Origin: Linanthus parryae | Lineage: Eukaryota > Streptophyta > Magnoliopsida > Ericales > Polemoniaceae | DNA: 64,000 nucleotides | Direction of reading: 5' to 3' | Assembly (NCBI GenBank): GCA_023055425.1 | Contig: JALGPY010000008.1 | Span: 20,061,359 to 20,125,358 of the forward strand | In this document: piece after piece, positions 57,601-64,000 of the stretch | How positions within the stretch are numbered: the first letter of the stretch is position 1 | Layout of the letters: each line of letters starts with the position of its first letter | Notes under the pieces: model-generated | Databases searched by the model: none | What the model saw: the letters and a program-made list of their open reading frames with translations, nothing else | Told to the model about the DNA's origin: nothing | Translations under genes and position numbers: made by a program

Positions 57601-59809
57601 AGATTGGAATGAGCATTCCTCATTAGTTCAGAGAGGAAAGACAACTTCATCTAGATGTAAATAACATGTTATTTCTATTGAATGAAGAGCACATCTTTCT
57701 AATACCACACCGAGCAAAAATGCATTATTGGCGTACACTGAACATGAACATACCTCAGTTCGTCCTGGCATTATTGGCTTCCCAGCAAGCAACTCCGCCA
57801 AAATGCACCCAGCACTCCAGAGGTCCACACCAACACCATAATAAGTAGCACCAAGAAGTAGTTCCGGTGGACGATACCACAGGGTTACCACACGACTGGT
57901 CATAGGTTTCTTGCGCTCAGGATCATAGAAAGAAGCCAGTCCAAAATCGGCTATCTTCAGGATTCCTTCATTGTCAATAAGCAAATTTGAACCTTTTATA
58001 TCACGGTGCAACACGCCGTTGTTGTGGCAGTGCTCTAGCCCGGACAACAATTGTTTCATATAGCATTTGACCTGCCACACGAAATGTGTAAGCGAAGAAA
58101 AAGCCTCTAAAAAACCTTCTGTTTATGTAACTTCAGTCTAGTACACTCTCATGATGGATTTAGAAAGAACAATTAGCATGTAAAAGTCATTTTAGCGAAA
58201 CGAGCCAAGATTTGCTAAAATTAGCTGTTTCAAAAACATGGGGAACTAGAGACTAAAATGACAGCTAGCAGAAAGTACAAGTGCCAATATTTGAATTTGG
58301 CCAAATTAAGAACAAAGAGCAAACATTCCTACAACCCTATAACAAAGATTCATCATAGCTATGAAATTTCAGCTCCCAGAAACTATCTAACATTAATGTC
58401 CATATGAAAGTTGTTACAAGTACTAGTAAAATGCATATAGCATTGGATACCATAAGACTCTAAGCCTGGACCCCAGCAGTACAAAGGAGTCTGCCACTAG
58501 CATCATCAAAAGTACCAAAACTTCAAACCAACTTCAACTATAAAAGCTGGTGAACCTAACTAGAATGAAATGGAATTGGTACCACATTGTAACATTTCAA
58601 AACAAGTCAGTACTAGTATTTGGCTTTTGAAACACAAAATGTCTTCAACTTTTCCTAAAAAGCTAAAAGCTCTAGGAAAACAAAAGAAGCCAAAAACCCA
58701 CAATACCCAGAAAGCTAATTTATGCAAAACTAGTCAAATTCTCCCAAAAATGACAATGACAATGAGTTGGCAAATTTTCTCACCTGAGCTTCAGTGAATT
58801 TAATTCCCTGCACCGCGGCGAGACCGGCGAGATCGTGCTCCATGTACTCAAACACAAGATATAGACTACAAGACATTCTTGATGTAACCAATCCTTTGAG
58901 CTTGATCACATTCGGGTGGTCCAGCTTCTTCAAGATGATTATTTCTCTGGCCATGAACTTAATACTCTCCTTCTCTAGATTATCAAACCTAACCTTCTTC
59001 AACGCCACAATCTCTCCGGTAATCAAATCCTTAGCTTTGTACACATTGCTATACGTCCCTTGCCCAATCTGAATCAAACCAAAACACAAAGACCCACAAA
59101 AACATTTCACACAGGCAATTCATCAAACACATTGTGTGCAAACCAATTTAGCCATTTATGGCGCGTTTGGTTTTCCGGACTAGCCGGATTGGATTGGACT
59201 GGACTGGATTAAATTTTCCGGATAAGATTGCACTGGATTAACTGAACTAAAATCAATAATGTGTTTGGTTTTGTTCCGTATTAATTCAGAATTAAGGTAA
59301 AATAGTCCAATCCAGCTAATACCGTCATGTGGGAGGGGACTAATTTAAGGTATTAAAATCTATTTTTTCACTATTTAGTACCGGTATTAAAATTAGTCCA
59401 GAACAACCAAACACAGTATTAACTATTAAGTAATACCATGATTATATTTAGTTCAATCCCAACTAATACTGTTTAATCCTAGAAAACCAAACGTACCCAT
59501 ACGGGATTTGTGGGGATCACACCATACCTTATCTAATTTCTCAAATGTGTTGGCCCGGCGAGGTTCCCAATCGTTGATTGAGTCGCCGACTGCGTCGCAC
59601 AGCCACGCCGGCCACCCACCGGCGGTCGTCGTCTTCGAGGCGTACTCCGATTTGGGTTGTCTAATCTGTTCCGGCAGTCTCTCGGTTCTGTTTTCTGGGT
59701 CTGCCACCGCGCTTCCACCGGCGGCCGGCGATCCACCGACTTTCCGGCGAGAGTGACTCCATCTCCAGCTACCGTCGCCGGTGGCCGGCGTGGCGAGAAC
59801 GCATCCCAT
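54691..59809 (-). CDS. CDK-like Ser/Thr protein kinase (At1g54610/IBS1 type), seven exons
   Basis: Minus-strand exons are 59528-59809, 58784-59068, 57754-58071, 56113-56340, 55726-55826, 55522-55642 and 54691-55038. All are GT..AG and join in frame to give 560 aa. The N-terminus MGCVLATP has the Gly2/Cys3 arrangement for myristoylation and palmitoylation, so membrane attachment is likely. The kinase domain starts near residue 95 with GQGTYSNVYKA. Further landmarks are Lys118 (VALKK), HRDIKGSNLL with Asp213, DFG with Asp231, and RVVTLWYRPPELLLG. The PSTAIRE-equivalent helix reads KFMAREI, so cyclin dependence is doubtful. The C-terminal extension (RDRGGRAIPLPEANAELPSN, NGKSKSEKFPPP, NGPVSFGAP) is characteristic of this plant subfamily. 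Substrates are not known from sequence. Introns 1 and 6 each carry a MITE. Confidence 0.93.
55088..55402. mobile_element. MITE-like element in kinase intron 6
   Basis: The left end GGGTGAGTTTGGTATGACTT and the right end ATAAGTCATACC face each other as an imperfect TIR, and CTTATAAGT motifs recur inside in both orientations. The right end runs into a C-homopolymer (about 55386-55402) where the outer TIR bases would be expected, so the exact border and TSD are lost. Confidence 0.6.
59158..59500. mobile_element. MITE-like element in kinase intron 1
   Basis: The ends ATGGCGCGTTTGGTTTTC and (opposite strand) ATGGGTACGTTTGGTTTTC form an 18-19 bp TIR with two or three mismatches. The 343-bp AT-rich interior is non-coding and contains GGATTGGA/TCCAATCC-type inverted motifs. 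It fills most of intron 1 (59069-59527). The superfamily is uncertain. Confidence 0.65.
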
Positions 59810-60227
59810 GGTTCAGATTTCTTCAACTACCCACCACCGCCGGCGCATCAGACGGCGGAGGAAGCGGCGGCTGAGGGTGGTTTGTAATAATTGCCGGCGA
59901 ACCCAGATGGGGTGGTGGCAAGCGCTAGATGGGTAGTGGGTGGATTACCGAATTAGTGAGTGGATTGAGAGGAGTGATTTTGTTGGAGTTAGATTGGATC
60001 CTAGAAGTGAGAGAGAGAGAGAGATTTGCAGGGGGGTTAAAGAAGAGAACAAAGGGAGATTCAGGGAGATATTTATAGCAATGGTGGGGAGAGAGCCAGT
60101 GAAGAGTCTGTTTCAGTTGTGTGTGTGTATTGAATGAAGAAGGCTCATGAGAGAGAGAGAGAGAAAGTCAAGAGTGTGGCATTCAATGGCAATGGTGGAC
60201 TGTTTGTCTTCTATGGGAGTGTTCAGA
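59810..60227. other. 5' leader and promoter of the kinase gene
   Basis: Contains GA runs at about 60008-60024 and 60150-60166, which are TC runs on the sense strand, plus the putative TATA box. No upstream coding exon is apparent. Confidence 0.45.
60070..60077 (-). promoter_or_regulatory. Candidate TATA box of the kinase gene
   Basis: The minus strand reads TATAAATA about 260 bp upstream of the kinase start codon at 59809, followed by TC-rich leader sequence. Confidence 0.45.
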
Positions 60228-60478
60228 GTTATAGTCTGTTTTAGTTTGACTTTTTCATTCGTAGTCATGTGATTTTGACTTAGTAATTCGAATAGTAAAA
60301 TTATATAATTTTTTGATAACTTTTTTATGGTGTTGCAGAATAAAATTTATTTTACAATACCTTGAAAATATTATCAAAATTTTGTATTGTATTGTTAATC
60401 AAATCATCGAATCAAAATGACCTGATAATAATGATAGAAATGGAACTAAGAAGAAACAGAAGAGCAGAAGAAGTATTA
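60228..60478. mobile_element. Stowaway-like MITE, copy D
   Basis: Same palindromic family as copies A-C, with TTTGACTTTTTCATTCG on the left and AAGAAGAAACAGAAG on the right, plus the mirrored GTGATTTTGACTTAG/CAAAATGACC motifs. Ends are diverged, so borders are approximate. Confidence 0.6.
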
Positions 60479-60622
60479 CTGAAAATGCCACTGTGGACTC
60501 TCTCTCAGAGGGACTTTACGCAGTAACAGTATGACATCATCTTACAAGTCAAAGGAGATAGAAGTGGGAGTAATTAAAATTTGATAAATGCTGAGTATTT
60601 AGCGTTTCTCTTAATAAATGAT

Positions 60623-60684
60623 TGAATTAATTTTTTTGTTGAGATGACTGAATTAATTTTTTTGTTGAGATGACTGAATTAATT
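60623..60684. repeat. 26-bp tandem duplication
   Basis: TGAATTAATTTTTTTGTTGA plus GATGAC occurs at 60623-60648 and 60649-60674, then TGAATTAATT again. The unit could have started as a T-rich micro-insertion flanked by TGAATTAATT and later duplicated. Confidence 0.85.
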
Positions 60685-60877
60685 AGTGACATACTAGTAG
60701 TAGTGGTAGAATTAAGATTTCAATTTTACCTTATTAATTAGTAATAATTGAAGTAATTAAATGCTAGAGGTAATTTCTCAACAGAGATTAGTAGATGCTA
60801 GTGGTAAAGAAAACACAACTTTTACAAGTCAGAGGAGAGAGAAAGAGAGTAATTAAAGATTTGATCAATGTTGTGCT

Positions 60878-61140
60878 GTTACAATTTCTTCTCTTTCAAT
60901 TTCGGTTGACTTTTTTACCCGTTATTGAAATACTTTGACTCGATTTGGACATTAAAACGATATAAGTTCTTGACAATCTTTTCATATTGTAGAGTAAAGC
61001 TTACTCTGCAAGATCATTCAAAGAATACCAAATTCTTGTATCGTGTTGCTAACCAAATCACCGAATCAAAATGACCCGGTGAATAGTAGTGTCTAAAAGT
61101 GCAGTAAGCACAAAGAGAAGAAACATACGTAAATACTACA
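60878..61140. mobile_element. Stowaway-like MITE, copy E
   Basis: Carries TTCTTCTCTTTCAATTTCGG and GGTTGACTTTTTTACCCG on the left and AAATCACCGAATCAAAATGA with AAAGAGAAGAAACATACG on the right, matching the family palindrome. Borders are approximate. Confidence 0.6.
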
Positions 61141-62944
61141 TGTAGTACTCGGAGCATTTTTTGTTTCTCCAAATAATGATTGAATTAATTAATGAAATAG
61201 TATAACAATAAGATTTCTACTCCACATTAATAATTTGTAATTTGTAATAATTGAAGTAACTAATTTCTCAACAACAACCCATTTTTTATCTCAAAAAAAA
61301 GAATTAAGGGAAAAGAGCCAAACTGAGTAATGAAAAATTAGCTTAAGACTTTATTTCCTCGTGATAAGTAATTGCAGTGAGTTTAATGATGAACCCACTT
61401 AAGTCCATCTAAAATATTGACTACTTTTAAATTGATTTCATGGTTTTGAAATTAAACTATTGTCATCGAGATAAATCATTACTCCATATGGCGTTGTTTT
61501 AGTCCCACCTGCACTTGTAGTTGATCAATTAATAATTCCAATAATCACTAATTAAGACTTTTTTATCAATCAACAATACTAATGATGAGACTTTTTAAGA
61601 AAAATTTAGTATGGCACTTTAACGGTTTGTTTCTTCTATTTAAGTCTTTGCATTACAAGGATACATCAAAAGTCTTCTCTCTCATTCATTCGCATGGGCA
61701 TGAAACTAAGTAATAATAAGAATAATTTTAAATTAGTTAGCGTAATAGACCAATTAGGTTAAGTATATGTTTTTTTCTGAAATAAGGTTAAGTATATGTT
61801 CATTATAAATGTCGAAATCATTCATAACCGTAATACTTTTATTTTTTATTTTTATGTTTGCTTTTAATTACACATCCTAAGTTAAAAGCTTTTGGTGCAT
61901 GGTTGGTGGTTTGTATGTCATCTATGATTGCTGAATATCACCAAGCATCATCATTTTAGACTTGTTTAATTTTGTGTTGCTTTTGCAACTACAATAAAAA
62001 CTCATTTCTAAAGGAAGGATTGTTCAACAAACATTCAAAGTCTGTATGTATGTATCCTGTTGAAATTTTGTTAATTTATCATAAAGTTGAAAAATTAAGA
62101 GAACGATCAATCTGACTCTTGAGTCATAATATCGACATGAATTTAACAAGAAACTTCGTTAGAATTTGTGATTGCGATGGCATCAGCTAACCAAGGTCAA
62201 GGCACATGATGGAGAAAGAAGAAAAAGGAAACCAATATTGAACACTCCTTTGAAATAGTAGCGAATAAATCAACAAGTCCACAACCATGCATTAACACAT
62301 TAACATTCCAAAGAATTTCAAACCCACCGTGAAAGTTACTTCTCAATTGAAAAAATTGTTGAACTAACTGAATTCTTTCTTGGAACAAGTCCAATTCCTT
62401 GACCATTTGTTTAGTTTCATGATTAATTGCAAGTAAGGAGATCGTTAGCATTGACACACAAAAAAATGTGCTTAATGGGTGTTTTTACTTGACATATTAG
62501 TGCATTCCTGTCTAATGAAACTGTCTTCTAATTTCCTTATCACTACGAAACATTTAGTCTTTGATTTACGGAAAGACTAGTAAAAAGAACTGTGACAATT
62601 ATTTATCACTAGCGCATTGCATTCACAAGTCCACCCCTTCTAGTTTGGTGTGTCAAACTTCAAGACACTTACACTTCTGATTGTGTCATCTCTAATAGAC
62701 TAAATTTGTCCAGAAAAACTATTATTAGTATCGGATCAACACCCTCTAACGACCTCACTATTAGGGAGTGTATGTGACATGACATTTGGCACATTGCACG
62801 AGTGAAAGAGTCATTTCCCGAACTGGAAGGAGTAAAATTGCCTTTGTACCAAATTTGAGAGGGTACAAGAGTCTTTTACCCATTTTTATTCTTTATGATT
62901 TATTTACATGTCTCGAATCAGTTATTTACCAATTTCTCACCATT
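61141..62944. other. Intergenic DNA, no gene assigned
   Basis: AT-rich. A minus-strand frame of 86 codons (62197-62457, containing KQMVKELDLFQERIQLVQQF) looks somewhat protein-like but I do not recognise it, and no flanking exon is apparent. Confidence 0.4.
61756..61799 (-). mobile_element. Micro-retroinsertion: 14-nt stub with 15-bp TSD
   Basis: AGGTTAAGTATATGT occurs at 61756-61770 and 61785-61799. The 14 bases between are TTTTTTCTGAAATA, which on the minus strand read TATTTCAG followed by poly-A. This is the same structure as the stubs at 7640-7684 and 18265-18321. Confidence 0.55.
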
Positions 62945-63218
62945 TTTTTTTTGACATCGTGGGAACCTGCAGCCATTACCCGTCGAGTGCGCACTGGGTA
63001 AACCCCGCTCTGGTGCAATAGCCTGCAAACGAAATTAGAGAGGTAAACCAGTCTGAGAAAATTCGGACTGACAGACTCGCAGTTGAGAAGGCCAATAGGC
63101 TGCCATTGGATTGCCCCAATGTTTGAACTCAAGACCTCAATGCAAATGTCTAAAATCTTAACAATGCTCACCCGACCAACTCAACTACACCCCCTGAAGG
63201 GTATTTCCCACCATTTTT
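62932..63218 (-). mobile_element. tRNA-derived SINE (Au-SINE-like), with TSD
   Basis: The body runs from about 63202 down to 62947 on the minus strand. It starts with a pol III A-box-like TGTAGTTGAGTTGGTCGGG, has a B-box-like GAGTTCAAACATT some 40 bp further, and ends GGTTCCCACGATGTC plus an A-run. The ATTTC(T/C)CACCATTTT flanks at about 62932 and 63203-63218 are the target-site duplication with one mismatch. The 3' segment resembles Au-type SINEs found widely in plants; the exact family name is a guess. Confidence 0.75.
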
Positions 63219-63484
63219 GTTTCGGCCTTTGGGGGCTCCTTTTTGTTGAAAGAAGAATAGTTCTTCTGCGAGCTCATTTTTGTTTGTCGCCTCCACGGGA
63301 CCAGTTCACGACTTTTGTGGTTTTGGACTTTTTCCATAATGCGACTTCGCCAGGCCCAAACAAATAATTTGATGACAAAAAATCATTTTTTTCCCGGCTT
63401 GGTTCCAACAGCATTTTTGTTCCAAAGTCTACATGAGACAGCATACCACAACACCAACTGAAACACAATTTCCCTCTTTGTTTG

Positions 63485-63744
63485 TACCACTCCGTCCCGC
63501 GTGAGATGCAATATTTGGACTTTTTACCCTTAATTTGGTCACTTTGATCCGTTGATTTGGATCGCAAAATGATATAATTTTTCGATAATTTTTGTATGGT
63601 CATGTAGGATAAGATTTCTTCTATAACACTACGAAAAAATTATCTAAAAATTACAAAATTTTGCTATCCAAATCACCAGGTCAAAGTGACCCAATGAATA
63701 GGGGTAAAAGCCAAATGGTACAAAAGAGGTGGGACGGAGTGGTA
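63485..63744. mobile_element. Stowaway-like MITE, copy F
   Basis: The best preserved copy. TA flanks, left end TACCACTCCGTCCCGC, right end GTGGGACGGAGTGGTA, and inner mirrored segments (TTTGGTCACTTTGATCC and CAGGTCAAAGTGACC) make almost the whole 260 bp a palindrome. Confidence 0.8.
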
Positions 63745-63773
63745 TGTCAAACTTCTCTCCTATAATTTTGTAA

Positions 63774-63810
63774 CTAGGTGATACCTCGCGCTAAAGCGCG
63801 GGTTCACAGA
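63774..63810 (-). mobile_element. Helitron-like 3' terminus, element continues off the window
   Basis: On the minus strand, CCGCGCTTTAGCGCGAGG forms a GC-rich hairpin, followed by TATCAC and CTAG, then T. This is the classic Helitron 3' end. The element body extends past the window's right edge; the 190 bp seen are AT-rich and non-coding. Confidence 0.5.
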
Positions 63811-64000
63811 GAAAAAATGTTATTAGCATTTGCCGAGTTTCTTTAAAAATTATGAAAATAAATTTATTTTATATCACACTATGTGTACGATAATCTTGAT
63901 TTGTACTAACCAACTATATTCATGTACATGTGTGGATTCAAAAGTTACTAAAAAGTTGTAATCAATTTAAACATATTTTCATGATCATTAACAAAATTAG

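Noticed and set aside
62197..62457. 86-codon minus-strand frame that looks protein-like
   Set aside because: No family recognised, no neighbouring exon or promoter signal; left unassigned.
62945..63202. tRNA gene on the minus strand
   Set aside because: Only the A- and B-box-like promoter motifs are present; no cloverleaf, and there are an A-tail and TSD, so it is a SINE.

Overview
The window is nuclear DNA from a flowering plant, most likely a eudicot. Protein-coding genes have many introns with GT..AG borders, intergenic DNA is AT-rich, and plant-type transposable elements are dense. These include LINEs with an RNase H domain, tRNA-derived SINEs, hAT, Stowaway, Tourist and MULE-type elements, and Helitron ends. 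I cannot name the species. There are no operons, CRISPR arrays or prokaryotic features.

Five host genes can be supported. (1) A clade III SWEET sugar transporter lies on the minus strand (872-2733, six exons, 315 aa). (2) TIM8, a small mitochondrial import chaperone, lies on the minus strand as two exons 5 kb apart (exon 1 at 22258-22305, exon 2 at 17008-17208, 82 aa). (3) An F-box/FBA protein is encoded by one long ORF on the minus strand (41168-42514, 448 aa). (4) The mitochondrial pyruvate dehydrogenase E1 beta subunit lies on the plus strand (44821-52989, 14 exons, 376 aa). (5) A CDK-like Ser/Thr kinase of the At1g54610 type lies on the minus strand (54691-59809, seven exons, 560 aa). An HD-Zip class I homeobox pseudogene (34656-35544) has a broken recognition helix. 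An unidentified pseudogene lies inside the TIM8 intron.

Most of the rest is mobile DNA. Two hAT-like elements of about 557 bp (3739-4295 and 10535-11090) belong to one family full of GGATC/GATCC subrepeats. Another GATCC-rich hAT-like element (17790-18653) sits in the TIM8 intron, and a third type is at 38451-39647. A stacked nest just upstream of TIM8 holds a SINE (22567-22719), a MULE-type element with TIRs of about 170 bp (22769-23501) and a nearly full-length but decayed LINE (23586-29832). A 5'-truncated LINE at 5457-6979 keeps an open C-terminal frame. Six Stowaway-like palindromic MITEs occur at both ends of the window. At least three tiny poly-A insertions (14-21 nt) have perfect target-site duplications and look like extreme 5'-truncated retroinsertions.

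The genes are not functionally linked beyond two of them (TIM8 and PDH E1 beta) serving mitochondria. I found no evidence of a new multi-gene system. The most unusual items are the near-perfect 40-bp inverted repeat in the TIM8 intron (19697-19790), the micro-retroinsertions, the GATCC-rich hAT families, and a 0.7-kb direct duplication (31940-32640 and 37796-38590) in which both copies carry the same hAT end at the same site.
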